This document shows positions 8,708 through 16,959 of a stretch of 50,777 nucleotides of DNA, piece by piece. The notes beneath the pieces are model-generated. The model saw nothing but the letters and a program-made list of their open reading frames with translations, made no database searches and was not told the DNA's origin. Made by a program: the position numbers and the translations under genes. Source of the stretch: DATIKM01 sp035477595 (lineage in GTDB: Bacteria > Armatimonadota > Chthonomonadetes > Chthonomonadales > CAJBBX01); assembly GCA_035477595.1 (NCBI GenBank), contig DATIKM010000024.1:1-50777 (forward strand). Direction: 5' to 3'. How positions within the stretch are numbered: the first letter of the stretch is position 1; every line of letters begins with the position of its first letter.

Positions 8708-9168
8708 TACAGATGGTGCTCCGTCCGGATATGCCGCAGAAGTCCCGCCACCCCGCGCTCGACAAGGTCGTAGACCTCGTCGAATCGCCCCGTGTAGTAG
8801 GGGTCGGGCACGTCCTTGGGGGCTCCATCCCCTGCGTGCTCAAGAAGGAGGGAGAGCTCCCCGCGCGCGGATCCGAGGGCGCGCAGGTCGGCGAGGTTGT
8901 CCGAGTCCATCGCGACGATGTAGTCGAACTGCCGCAGGTCGTCACGCGTGACCAGGCGGGCGCGGTGGTCGTAGGCGATGCCGTGCGCGTCAAGAACGGC
9001 GCGGGTGCCGGGATGCGGGGGCTTGTGCAGGTGCCAGTGGCCAGTCCCTGCCGAGTCTGCGGCGATCTGGCCATCGAGGCCCGCTGCCGCCACAGCGGCA
9101 CGGAAGACGCCCTCGGCCATCGGCGAACGGCAGATGTTCCCCAGGCAGACGAACAGGACGCGAACCAT
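8707..9168 (-). CDS. Low-molecular-weight protein-tyrosine-phosphatase family enzyme
   Basis: The 153-residue product opens with VLFVCLGNICRSPMAEG, the LMW-PTP C-x5-R-S phosphate loop. Near the C-terminus it has VPDPYYTG, supplying the general-acid Asp. I chose ATG 9168, preceded by GGAGAGG, over an upstream in-frame start because the conserved fold begins there. The stop overlaps the kinase start by one base. LMW-PTP homologues beside FN3K homologues have been linked to dephosphorylating sugar adducts on proteins, so deglycation is a better guess than tyrosine signalling. Confidence 0.9.
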   Translation of the reverse strand: MVRVLFVCLGNICRSPMAEGVFRAAVAAAGLDGQIAADSAGTGHWHLHKPPHPGTRAVLDAHGIAYDHRARLVTRDDLRQFDYIVAMDSDNLADLRALGSARGELSLLLEHAGDGAPKDVPDPYYTGRFDEVYDLVERGVAGLLRHIRTEHHL

Positions 9169-9443
9169 GTAGTGCCTCTCCACTGGGGCTTGCTCCAGCA
9201 TACCCCGGCGCTCTGCGCATTGTGGGGTGTCGCGGAGCAGGTTGGCACGCGGTATGCAGTCATCGGGCTCTGGCAGACGCCGCCGCGCTCGGCACCGTTA
9301 CGGGAGCCGTGCTGCCGCTGAGGCTGGGCCGCGTCCGCATATCGCAGGGGCGGGCGGCGGCTGGCGGCCTATCGGTGGCTCGAACGACGCAGGTCGCGAA
9401 GCTGCATGGGCCAAGATGCCCCGGGCGCGCGGTATTGCCGCTG

Positions 9444-9483
9444 CACGGAAGGGGGAAGGCTCTCCGCGCCGCCCCCTTCCGTG
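9444..9483 (-). terminator. Hairpin downstream of greA
   Basis: A perfect 12-bp stem (9444-9455 with 9472-9483) and 16-nt loop lie 32 bp beyond the greA stop. There is no T-run on the minus side. The remaining sequence of the 347-bp gap (9169-9515) must hold the promoter for the phosphatase-kinase pair, but I see no convincing -35/-10 match. Confidence 0.5.
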
Positions 9484-9515
9484 TGCCCTCGATTGGCGGC
9501 GACGCAGAGGGCGCC

Positions 9516-9992
9516 TCAGGCGTCGCGGACCTCCAGAACCTCGTAGCGAGCCGTTCCGGCGGGGATCACCACCTCCACCACGTCACCCGCACGCTTGCCC
9601 ATAAGGCCCTGGCCCACCGGGGACTGAGCGCTGATGCGGTCATTGATTGGGTCGGCCTGCACAGGGTCGACGAGGACCAGCTCCCACTCCTCCTCCTCGT
9701 CGAGGTCGCGCACGCGCAGGAACGAGCCGAGGCCTGCGACGTCGCCGCTTGTGGCCTCGTCCGAGACGACCTCAGCCACCTCGAGCGTTCGCTCAATGTC
9801 GGCTATACGCCCATTCAGGATGGCCTGATCGCGCCTCGCGGTATGGTATTCGAAGTTCTCCGAAAGATCGCCATAGGCGCGGGCCTTCCGAAGCGACTCG
9901 GCAATCTGCGGGCGGCTCACCGACTTGAGCTGCTCTAGCTCCTCCCGGAGCTTGCGGTAGCTTCCCTCGGTAAGAACTATGCGGTTTGACAT
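9516..9992 (-). CDS. greA: Transcription elongation factor GreA
   Basis: The 158-residue protein matches GreA over its length. The N-terminal coiled-coil domain has LTEGSYRKLREELEQL and the tip motif AYGDLSENFEYHTAR, with the acidic residues that project into RNA polymerase's secondary channel to stimulate cleavage of backtracked RNA. The C-terminal FKBP-like domain includes ISAQSPVGQGLMGKRAGDVV. The start is ATG 9992, about 39 nt downstream of the predicted transcription start. It is monocistronic, divergent from ftsE and followed by a hairpin. Confidence 0.96.
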   Translation of the reverse strand: MSNRIVLTEGSYRKLREELEQLKSVSRPQIAESLRKARAYGDLSENFEYHTARRDQAILNGRIADIERTLEVAEVVSDEATSGDVAGLGSFLRVRDLDEEEEWELVLVDPVQADPINDRISAQSPVGQGLMGKRAGDVVEVVIPAGTARYEVLEVRDA

Positions 9993-10037
9993 GAGCGCGT
10001 GGTGATCCTCTCAGCGGCTTCGCGCCGCGTGCAGGGT

Positions 10038-10067
10038 AGGATACCCGTGGGTCTTCCAGAGTGTCAA
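10038..10067 (-). promoter_or_regulatory. greA promoter
   Basis: On the minus strand, TTGACA (10067-10062) is followed by an 18-bp spacer and TATCCT (10043-10038). Transcription would start near 10031. Its -35 box is a mirror of the ftsE-side TTGACA only 5 bp away. Confidence 0.55.
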
Positions 10068-10072
10068 CGCGC

Positions 10073-10102
10073 TTGACATGCCCCCCGGGGGAGAGGGACA
10101 AT
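10073..10102 (+). promoter_or_regulatory. ftsE promoter
   Basis: TTGACA at 10073-10078, an 18-bp spacer and GACAAT at 10097-10102 (4 of 6 matches). The expected transcription start falls at about the A of the ftsE ATG (10109), so this promoter would yield a leaderless message. Confidence 0.45.
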
Positions 10103-10108
10103 AGGCCG

Positions 10109-10849
10109 ATGGATCACGCGCGTGAGACCTCCGACCCCGCCATCCTCCGACTGGTAGACGTCTCTGTCGTCTATCCACCGTCACGATGCGCGCTTCGGGA
10201 CGTCTCCCTGAACGTTGCCCCGGGCGAGTTCGTCTTCGTGGTGGGCACAACTGGCGCGGGGAAGTCGACGCTCCTCAAGCTGCTCTACCGGGCCGAAGTG
10301 CCGACTAGCGGCACGGTGGAGGTCAGCGGCGTCGATGTCGGCGCCCTCCCACACCACGCAGTTCCGGCCCTCCGGAGGCGCATGGGTGTGGTCTTCCAGG
10401 ACTTCGCCCTGCTCCCTGACCGAACCGTGTTCGAGAACGTCGCGTTTGCGCTCCGCGTCATCGGCGCCGGGCGGCGGGCCATACGGCGGAGGGTTCCGGC
10501 AGCGCTGGAGCAGGTGGCGCTCGTGCACCGGTGCGATGCCTTTCCGCACCAGTTGTCTGGAGGAGAGCAGCAACGCGTGGCGATCGCCCGAGCGCTCGTG
10601 AACAACCCGCCCTTGCTGATCGCGGACGAGCCCACGGGCAACCTCGACCCGGATACCTCACTGGGGATCGCCATGATTCTGGACGAGATCAACCACCGGG
10701 GCACGACGGTCGTGGTTGCCACACACGACCGGCACATGGTTGACAACTTCCCACGACGCGTCATCGAGTTCGACCGGGGCTGTCTGGTCAGGGATGATCG
10801 GCAAGGAGCGTACGCGGTTGAGCCTGTCGAGCCTGGGCTTTCTCATTGA
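10109..10849 (+). CDS. ftsE: Cell division ATP-binding protein FtsE
   Basis: The 246-residue ABC ATPase has Walker A GTTGAGKST (about 46-54), the Q-loop VVFQDFALLPDRTVFENV, signature LSGGEQQRVAIARAL (about 149-163), Walker B LLIADEPTGNLDP, and a THDRHMV switch. The FtsE type is shown by VVFQDF and by the downstream ftsX. FtsEX regulates peptidoglycan hydrolases at the divisome. I chose ATG 10109; an in-frame GTG at 10061 lies inside the divergent promoter region and is unlikely. The 3' end overlaps the ftsX start. Confidence 0.93.
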   Translation: MDHARETSDPAILRLVDVSVVYPPSRCALRDVSLNVAPGEFVFVVGTTGAGKSTLLKLLYRAEVPTSGTVEVSGVDVGALPHHAVPALRRRMGVVFQDFALLPDRTVFENVAFALRVIGAGRRAIRRRVPAALEQVALVHRCDAFPHQLSGGEQQRVAIARALVNNPPLLIADEPTGNLDPDTSLGIAMILDEINHRGTTVVVATHDRHMVDNFPRRVIEFDRGCLVRDDRQGAYAVEPVEPGLSH

Positions 10850-11723
10850 GGAGGCGCTGAAGAGCATCCGCCGCAACGGCCTCATGTCGCTGACGGCGTT
10901 CACCACGGTCACCATGGCGCTGAGCGTCTTCGGCGGCGCGGCGTATGCGCTCTACCGCGTCCACCAGATCGCTCAGGCGCTACCCCGCCAGTTCCAGATA
11001 TCGGTGTTCCTGCGGATGGAGGTTCCACGCGACCAGGCGCTGAGGGTCGCGGACTCAATCCGCGCCCTGCCCGACGTCGCCGCCGTCACCCTCGTGACCC
11101 GTGAGGAGGCCTGGGCGGAGATGGAGCGCGAGCACGCCGGGGCGGGCGCCCACATCGCCGATGCGCTTGCTGGCGAGAACCCGTACCCCGATCGCCTCGA
11201 CGTTGAGGTTCGCGCTCCCGAAAGGGCTGCTGCGGTGACCGCCGCGCTGCGCGGCTCGGGCCAGTTTCCGGAGATCGATGAGGTCCGCGACGCGCGCGAC
11301 GCCCTCGAGCGGGCGCTTGCTGCTGGACGCGTGGTCCGCAATGCCGGCGGCATCGTTGCGCTGGCGCTCCTGGGCGCGACGCTCGTGGTGATCCAGAACA
11401 CCATTCGCCTGACGGTGATCGCGCGCTGGCGCGAGATACGCATCATGCAGCTCGTCGGCGCCACTGGCTCCTTCATACGCCTGCCGCTGCTGCTGGAGGG
11501 CCTGTTCTACGGCATGGTGGGCGGGCTTCTGGCAGGCACCCTCGTGGCCGTCATCGCGAGAGAGCTTGGGCGCTACGCGGCGACGCTGAGCTCTCCCCTG
11601 ACGGCGATGGCGCCGCCACCGCTGAGCGCCCTGACGGTCCTGGTCGGGCTGACGGCGCTCGGCGCGCTGATCGGCCTGACCGCCAGTGCGATCTCCATAC
11701 GCCGGTTCCTGGTCAGGGCCTGA
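10818..11723 (+). CDS. ftsX: Cell division permease FtsX
   Basis: The 301-residue membrane protein has the FtsX layout: a cytoplasmic start (LGFLIEEALKSIRRNGLMSLTAFTT in effect), one membrane helix near residues 25-42, an extracytoplasmic domain of about 120 residues, and three C-terminal helices with RWREIRIMQLVGATGSFIRLP between the first two. I favour TTG at 10818 because AAGGAG (10803-10808) sits 9 nt before it. ATG 10794 is in frame and adds eight residues but has only a weak ribosome site. Either start overlaps ftsE, as is usual for this pair. Confidence 0.9.
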   Translation: MSLSSLGFLIEEALKSIRRNGLMSLTAFTTVTMALSVFGGAAYALYRVHQIAQALPRQFQISVFLRMEVPRDQALRVADSIRALPDVAAVTLVTREEAWAEMEREHAGAGAHIADALAGENPYPDRLDVEVRAPERAAAVTAALRGSGQFPEIDEVRDARDALERALAAGRVVRNAGGIVALALLGATLVVIQNTIRLTVIARWREIRIMQLVGATGSFIRLPLLLEGLFYGMVGGLLAGTLVAVIARELGRYAATLSSPLTAMAPPPLSALTVLVGLTALGALIGLTASAISIRRFLVRA

Positions 11724-11781
11724 GCGCTCGGCGGAACGCAGGAATCCGCGTCTCAGCGGACCAACTGTGGCGCGCTCGGCG

Positions 11782-12555
11782 ATGCGCGATGCACACGCGC
11801 CTCGCGGCACACCTGAGGATGGGAGGCGTATCGTCACCAGCGCGTTGCGGGAGGGCCTGATCCGCGTTCAACAGGCGATCGGCGTCGAGTTCCGAGATCC
11901 AGCGATCCTGGAACGGGCGCTGCGCCATCGTTCCGCGTGCCTGGAGGAGCCGCTCAACAGCAACGAGCGGATGGAGTTTCTGGGCGACGCGGTCGTGGGC
12001 CTCGTCGTCTGTGAGCAGTTGTACGCACGCTTCCCGGCCGCCAGCGAAGGCGATCTAGCGAAGGCCAAGGCGTTCCTGGTCAGTGAGCCCACGCTGGCCG
12101 CCGCCGCTCGCGCGGTTCACATCGACGATGCGGTGGAGCTGAGCTGCCCTGAGGAGGCCATGGGCGGGAGGGGCCGGCCCTCGATACTCAGCGACGCATT
12201 CGAAGCTGTCGTCGCGGCGGTCCTCCTTGATCGAGGAGTTCGTGCAGCGCGCCGGTTCGTCAGGGCTGCCCTCAAGGACGCCATGCGAAGCGTGGCCCAG
12301 CAGGAGTACCAGCGCGACTACAAGTCGGCCCTTCAGGAGTTGGTACAGGCGCAGTCCAAGCTCACCCCGGTCTACCGGATCGTGCAGGAGACGGGCAAGG
12401 ACCACGACAAGACGTTCACGGCCGTTGCGCAGGCAGGCGAACGCGTGCTTGGCACAGGCACGGGCAAGAGCAAGAAGAGCGCTGAGCAGGAGGCAGCTCG
12501 CTCCGCGCTCGTGGCGATGGGCGGACAGACCACCGAGAGTGAGACGACATCATGA
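11782..12555 (+). CDS. rnc: Ribonuclease III
   Basis: The 257-residue protein has the RNase III nuclease domain with NERMEFLGDAVVGLVV (signature with catalytic Glu and Asp) and SDAFEAVVAAVLLD (second metal-binding Asp/Glu pair). A C-terminal double-stranded RNA-binding domain ends in KSKKSAEQEAARSAL. It cuts structured rRNA precursors and double-stranded RNA. ATG 11782 is the best start; the first 15 or so residues are not conserved. The stop overlaps the mtnP start by ATGA (12552-12555), so the two are translationally coupled. Confidence 0.94.
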   Translation: MRDAHAPRGTPEDGRRIVTSALREGLIRVQQAIGVEFRDPAILERALRHRSACLEEPLNSNERMEFLGDAVVGLVVCEQLYARFPAASEGDLAKAKAFLVSEPTLAAAARAVHIDDAVELSCPEEAMGGRGRPSILSDAFEAVVAAVLLDRGVRAARRFVRAALKDAMRSVAQQEYQRDYKSALQELVQAQSKLTPVYRIVQETGKDHDKTFTAVAQAGERVLGTGTGKSKKSAEQEAARSALVAMGGQTTESETTS

Positions 12556-13358
12556 GCGACCGCCCTACCGCAGACGTCGGCATCATCGGCGGCAGCGGCT
12601 TCTACAGCCTGTTCCCCAACTTCGAGGAGGTCGCCACCGAGACGCCGTACGGCGCCCCGAGCGACAGTGTCTTCGTGGCCTCGCTGGAGGGCCGTCGCGT
12701 GGCGTTCTTGCCCCGCCACGGCCGCAACCACTCCGTGCCGCCGCATCGAGTGAACTACCGCGCCAACATCTGGGCACTGCGGCAACTGGGTGTGCGCTAC
12801 CTGATCAGCCCCTGCGCGGCCGGCAGCCTCCAGCCGCACATCCACCCAGGCGACTTCGTGGTGTGCGACCAGTATGTGGACCGCACGCGCGGACGAGCCG
12901 ACACCTTCTACGACGGGCCCGAGGTGTACCACGTGAGCCTAGCGGACCCGTACTGCCCGCACCTCCGGCAGCTCGCCACCGACGTGATCCGAGAGCATGG
13001 CATCCAGGTCCATGACCGCGGTACGGTGGTGACGATCAACGGTCCGCGGTTCTCCACGCGTGCGGAGAGCACGTGGTTCTCCGATGCCGGCTGGGAAGTG
13101 GTCAGCATGACCCAGTACCCGGAGGCCTATCTCGCCCTGGAGCTGGAGATCGCACCGGTCAATATCTCGCTCATCACGGACTACGACTGCGGCCTCCACG
13201 CGGCAGGGCTCGTCGAGGCTGTGACCGCCGCCGAGGTCATGGCCGTCCTCCGCCAGAACTCGGAGCGCATCCGGTCGGTGGTCCTGGAGATGGCGCGCCG
13301 CATCCCGGCCGGTCTGGACAGCCCGTGCCACCGCGCCCTCGAACACGCAAGGCTCTGA
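12552..13358 (+). CDS. mtnP: S-methyl-5'-thioadenosine phosphorylase (MTAP/PNP family 2)
   Basis: The 268-residue protein shows IGGSGFY at the N-terminus (phosphate-binding Gly/Ser loop), FLPRHGRNH, NYRANIWAL, CAAGSL, and NGPRFSTRAES followed by SMTQYPEAYLALELE, which line the base and methylthio sites in this family. It cleaves methylthioadenosine with phosphate to adenine and methylthioribose-1-phosphate. The neighbours mtnA and apt use exactly those two products, which supports MTA over other purine nucleosides. The start is ATG 12552 inside the end of rnc. Confidence 0.9.
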   Translation: MSDRPTADVGIIGGSGFYSLFPNFEEVATETPYGAPSDSVFVASLEGRRVAFLPRHGRNHSVPPHRVNYRANIWALRQLGVRYLISPCAAGSLQPHIHPGDFVVCDQYVDRTRGRADTFYDGPEVYHVSLADPYCPHLRQLATDVIREHGIQVHDRGTVVTINGPRFSTRAESTWFSDAGWEVVSMTQYPEAYLALELEIAPVNISLITDYDCGLHAAGLVEAVTAAEVMAVLRQNSERIRSVVLEMARRIPAGLDSPCHRALEHARL

Positions 13359-13398
13359 CCCGCATCGCGTTGCGCCCTGCCTGTCCGAGGAGGTACGC

Positions 13399-14469
13399 AT
13401 GGCGGAAGCCGACAAGGTGCTTCAGGCAGTCGCGTGGAGGAACGGGCGTGTCGTCCTCATCGACCAGACGGCCCTGCCCGAGCGTCTGGCCTACGTAGTG
13501 CTGACCGACTGGCGCGATGTGGCGCATGCGATCCGCACCATGGTGGTTCGCGGCGCTCCGGCCATCGGCTGCGCGGCCGCTCTTGGGCTCGCGCTCGCCG
13601 CCAGAGGCATCATCGCGGAGAGCCGCGAGTCGCTGCTGACGCGCATGACCCAGATCGCCGAGGTGTTCCGTGCCGCCCGGCCAACCGCGGTGAACCTCTT
13701 CTGGGCAGTGGACCGCATGCTTGCCGTGATCGATCGCACGCCGGGCAATGCGGTAGATGTGAAGGATGCCATGATCGCCGAGGCGGTGCGCATGCTCGGC
13801 GAGGACATCGACGCGAATCGCGCGCTGGGCCGGCACGGCGCCGAGTTGCTCGGGCCCGAGGTTGCCGTGCTGACGCACTGCAACGCTGGCGCGCTCGCCA
13901 CCGTTGGGTTCGGCACGGCGCTCGGCGTCATCCGGGCGGCGGTTGAGGACGGCAAACGCGTGCGCGTCTACGCTGATGAAACACGCCCACGTCTTCAGGG
14001 AATGAAACTCACGGCCTGGGAGCTGCATCAGGACGGTATCCCGGTGACCGTCATCGCCGACAACATGGCAGCCGTCCTCATGCGAGAGCGCGCGGTTGAC
14101 TGCGTCATCGTGGGGGCCGACCGCATCGCGGCGAATGGCGACGCCGCCAACAAGATCGGGACGTACGGCCTGGCTGTGAACGCCCACTATCACGGCGTCC
14201 CCTTCTACGTGGCCGCTCCGCTCTCCACGGTCGACTTCCGTCTGCCAGACGGCACAGGCATCCCGATCGAGGAGCGCGAGACGGTGGAGATGACCCACAT
14301 CGAGGGGATCCGCATCGCGCCCGAAGGCGTCCCGGTGTGGAACCCGGCGTTCGACGTGACGCCTGCCGGGTTGATTTCGGCCATCATAACGGACCGCGGC
14401 GTGGCACGTGCGCCGTATGCCGAGAGCTTCCGGTCGCTCTCGGAAACCGCCGCCACAGCGGCTGTGTGA
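13399..14469 (+). CDS. mtnA: S-methyl-5-thioribose-1-phosphate isomerase
   Basis: The 356-residue protein has MtnA hallmarks: VVRGAPAIGCAAALG, LTHCNAGALATVGFGTALG with the catalytic Cys, DETRPRLQG, and VDCVIVGADRIAANGDAANKIGTY with the catalytic Asp, then PFYVAAPLSTVD. It isomerises methylthioribose-1-P to methylthioribulose-1-P. The gene starts at ATG 13399, 9 nt after GAGGAGG. It lies 40 bp after mtnP and 17 bp before apt. Later salvage enzymes are not in the window. Confidence 0.95.
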   Translation: MAEADKVLQAVAWRNGRVVLIDQTALPERLAYVVLTDWRDVAHAIRTMVVRGAPAIGCAAALGLALAARGIIAESRESLLTRMTQIAEVFRAARPTAVNLFWAVDRMLAVIDRTPGNAVDVKDAMIAEAVRMLGEDIDANRALGRHGAELLGPEVAVLTHCNAGALATVGFGTALGVIRAAVEDGKRVRVYADETRPRLQGMKLTAWELHQDGIPVTVIADNMAAVLMRERAVDCVIVGADRIAANGDAANKIGTYGLAVNAHYHGVPFYVAAPLSTVDFRLPDGTGIPIEERETVEMTHIEGIRIAPEGVPVWNPAFDVTPAGLISAIITDRGVARAPYAESFRSLSETAATAAV

Positions 14470-14486
14470 CTCAGAGGGAGAACTGC

Positions 14487-15011
14487 GTGTCCGATCTGCT
14501 CGCTGCCCGCCTGATCCGCGATGTTGCCGACTTCCCCAAGCCCGGCATCCTGTTCAAGGACATCACGCCGGTACTTGCCAGCCCGCGGGCAGTGCGCGAG
14601 GTGCTGGAGGCCATGGCGGAATACGCCCGAGCTCGCCAGCCCGACGTTGTCGTAGGTATCGAGTCGCGCGGCTTCATCCTCGGCATGCCGTTGGCTCTCG
14701 AGCTGGACGTCGCCTTCGTGCCGGTGCGCAAACTGGGCAAGCTGCCCTACCGCACCATACGTGAGGAATACGCGCTCGAGTACGGCACGAACTCCGTGGA
14801 GATGCACGAGGACGCGGTCGCGCCCGGACAGCGTGTTCTCGTGGTGGACGATCTGCTGGCAACCGGGGGAACGGCAGCTGCTGCTGCAAGGCTGACAGAG
14901 AGGCTTGGCGGCATCGTGGTCGGTTTCTGCTTCATGGTTGAGCTAGCATTCCTTCGCGGGCGGGCGCCGATTCGCGGCTACGATGCGCTGTCGCTCATCA
15001 CGTTTGAGTAA
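14487..15011 (+). CDS. apt: Adenine phosphoribosyltransferase
   Basis: The 174-residue protein matches Apt: IRDVADFPKPGILFKDITPVL at the N-terminus in effect, VVGIESRGFILG, VPVRKLGKLPY, the EEYALEYG flexible loop, and the PRPP-binding VLVVDDLLATGGTAAAA. It joins adenine and PRPP to give AMP, recovering the adenine released by MtnP. The start is GTG 14487 with GAGGGAG (14474-14480) just upstream. It is the last intact gene of the directon and is followed by a decayed purine permease gene. Confidence 0.95.
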   Translation: MSDLLAARLIRDVADFPKPGILFKDITPVLASPRAVREVLEAMAEYARARQPDVVVGIESRGFILGMPLALELDVAFVPVRKLGKLPYRTIREEYALEYGTNSVEMHEDAVAPGQRVLVVDDLLATGGTAAAAARLTERLGGIVVGFCFMVELAFLRGRAPIRGYDALSLITFE

Positions 15012-15103
15012 GCGCGGACCCCCGCCCGTTCACGGCGTCGCCCGGCCAACCTGAGCGCTGTGGGAGCCGCCCCGGCCCGGTCCACACAGGGGAGTGAGGA
15101 GCG

Positions 15104-15645
15104 GTGCTTGGGCGTCTTCTCCTCCTCCGTGAGAGCGGCACAGCGGTCAGGACCGAGCTCCTGGCCAGCCTCACCACTCATGTTCGCCCAGGCGAACTTC
15201 CCTGTCGCGATCGGGAGCGGGATGGGCCTCAACGCGGCGGTCACGGCCACGATCGCGACCACACCGGACGTGACCAGGCAGACGATGGTGGGCGTCATAC
15301 TCTCCAAGGGCGCGATCGTCGGCTCGCTCGTGGCTACCGGGCTCCTGCAAACCGTGAAGGACGCGAGGCACGCCGACGTGAGACGCGCTCATCGTGGTCG
15401 GTATACTGATGGTGTCCACGATCATGGGCGCCGACCTTCGCTATCCCGGCACCTCCGTACCTGTCCGCCGTGCCGTGCTGACGATGCCGTTCACCATGAG
15501 CAACTCGCGCGGCACCGGGATCGGCTTCATGGCCCATGCCCTAATCCGTCTGCTCACAGGCCGCTGGCGGGAGGTCTCAACAGCGATGTGGCCCATCGTG
15601 CTGCTCGTCGGACTTCAGTTCTGCTTGGAGGCGTCGCCTGCCTGA
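15104..15645 (+). pseudogene. Decayed NCS2/AzgA-type purine permease gene
   Basis: Three reading frames carry consecutive pieces of one transporter family. From GTG 15104 the frame reads VRTELLASLTTH, like the AzgA N-terminus. From about 15180 another frame reads FPVAIGSGMGLNAAVTATIA, the NCS2 signature around helix 3. From about 15382 a third frame reads LIVVGILMVSTI, then LTMPFTMSNSRGTGIGFM and IRLLTGRWREV, the typical C-terminus. The total span is about 540 bp where the family needs about 1,300, so large internal deletions and at least two frameshifts are implied. It lies directly behind apt, where a purine importer would make sense. The family call is from memory of the motifs. Confidence 0.7.
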
Positions 15646-15747
15646 CCCGTGCCTCGCCGCGTGTCTCGCGGGGCTCGGGGCAGGACTCGTGGCTCTCCGC
15701 GAGGTATCAAACGCGGGTTCCGGTCTGGCCCACGGGGAGGTGTTCTC

Positions 15748-16470
15748 ATGCCGGTCGTAGCCATCAGCGTCGACTGCGAAGCGGCGAACGCTGGCAAGTG
15801 CTACACGCGGGAGCTTGTCAAGGTCGCCGAGGAGTTCACGATACCTCTGACCTGGCTCCTGTATGTCTCCCAGAAGAACCCCATGTCGAACGTGCATCTC
15901 TACCACACCGAGTACTTCCACCGCATCCCTGCCTGGCATGAGATGGGCCTGCTGCTCGCGTTCGACAGCACCGGCGGTTACATCTCGGACCCCCGGGAGC
16001 GAGCGAGCCTCGTCCGCATGGGCAAGGACGTCCTGAAGCAGTGCCACGTGAAGCCGACCAGCTTCCGAGCACACCGGTTCGACCTGCTCCCGACCGACCT
16101 CAAGCACATCGAGGACATTGGGATACTGGTCGATGCATCGGCCTGCCCGGGGGCGGAGGACAAGCACGGCGTCCGGTTGCCCGAAGGACCGACGCAGCCG
16201 TACTACCCCAGCTACGACAACCTTGCGACCCCCGGAGACGCCGCCGTCCTGATGGCGCCCATCGCCACGCGCAATGGCGTTGCCGGATACCTCGACCGAG
16301 GATGGCAGGTCGTGGAGCAGGTGGTGGAGGGAGCGCTAGAGGCCGACGGAGTGGTCGCGCTGGCCCTGACGGACACGGTCGATAACGTGGACGCGCTTCG
16401 CCTCACTGTGGAGCGGTGCAGGGCGCACGGGGCCCGCTTCGTGACGCTCACGCAGCTCGCAGCCCTCTAG
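15748..16470 (+). CDS. Polysaccharide-deacetylase-like (NodB-fold) protein, altered metal site
   Basis: The 240-residue protein begins VVAISVDCEAAN, like the first strand and Asp of NodB-type barrels, and contains SFRAHRFDLLPTDLKHIEDIG, matching the S-F-R-A-G-R block of deacetylase relatives. The segment AWHEMGLLLAFDSTGG sits where relatives carry an H-E-x-G-L-H-x-H metal site; only the first His remains. Hydrolase activity is therefore uncertain. The start is ATG 15748 after GGGGAGG (15734-15740), and no signal peptide is visible. It is probably cytoplasmic; the substrate is unknown. Confidence 0.7.
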   Translation: MPVVAISVDCEAANAGKCYTRELVKVAEEFTIPLTWLLYVSQKNPMSNVHLYHTEYFHRIPAWHEMGLLLAFDSTGGYISDPRERASLVRMGKDVLKQCHVKPTSFRAHRFDLLPTDLKHIEDIGILVDASACPGAEDKHGVRLPEGPTQPYYPSYDNLATPGDAAVLMAPIATRNGVAGYLDRGWQVVEQVVEGALEADGVVALALTDTVDNVDALRLTVERCRAHGARFVTLTQLAAL

Positions 16471-16546
16471 GCGGTACATCGTAACCCCCGCACTGAGGCG
16501 GCGGGCGCTCCTGGCCACTGGGCTCGCGCCAGCGGGCGCGGAGGCG

Positions 16547-16850
16547 ATGGACACCGTGCGCGTCGAACACGGGGGGCCGGAGTGCGGCGTTGGCATGGGC
16601 GGCTCCGCACTGGCGCCGGAGGCTGGTCTCATCCCGAGCCATGTGAGCTACGAGAGGGGCTGCCACCTCCAACCTGAGGCCATGGCTCGCCTGCGCGCGC
16701 GCGGCCACACGGATCACCGGTCATTCGGGTTGGTCCTGATCGGAGAGGGATCGGCCTCGCCCAGCCCCCGCGTGACGTCGGTGGACGGCGCGCGCGACCC
16801 CGGATGGGTCGCCTGTTCCGCCTGGCCGCCGCTGGTCTGCTCGTGGATCC
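16547..16850 (+). pseudogene. Possible gamma-glutamyltranspeptidase C-terminal relic in a 489-bp gap
   Basis: The gap 16471-16959 has no convincing intact gene. One frame at 16547-16850 contains LQPEAMARLRARGHTDHRSF, then LVLIGEGSA and VTSVDGARDPGW. That order recalls the end of gamma-glutamyltranspeptidases (helix with LEARGH, then G-x-A-x-A-I, then G-x-x-DPR), but the glycines and the DPR are imperfect. It has no ribosome site. It may be chance coding-like sequence. Confidence 0.25.
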
Positions 16851-16959
16851 CTCGCGGCTACCTTCGTCGCGGGGGCTGGCAGCCGGGCGACGGGTGCCGA
16901 ACAGAGCCGGGCCGAGATGCGATCGTCTCGGATCTCCTCTTCGCAGGTACTGGCGCCCG

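Noticed and set aside
7208..9321. Two long plus-strand frames across the kinase and phosphatase genes
   Set aside because: The minus strand holds clear FN3K and LMW-PTP motifs; the plus frames are Arg/Pro/Ala-rich without domains.
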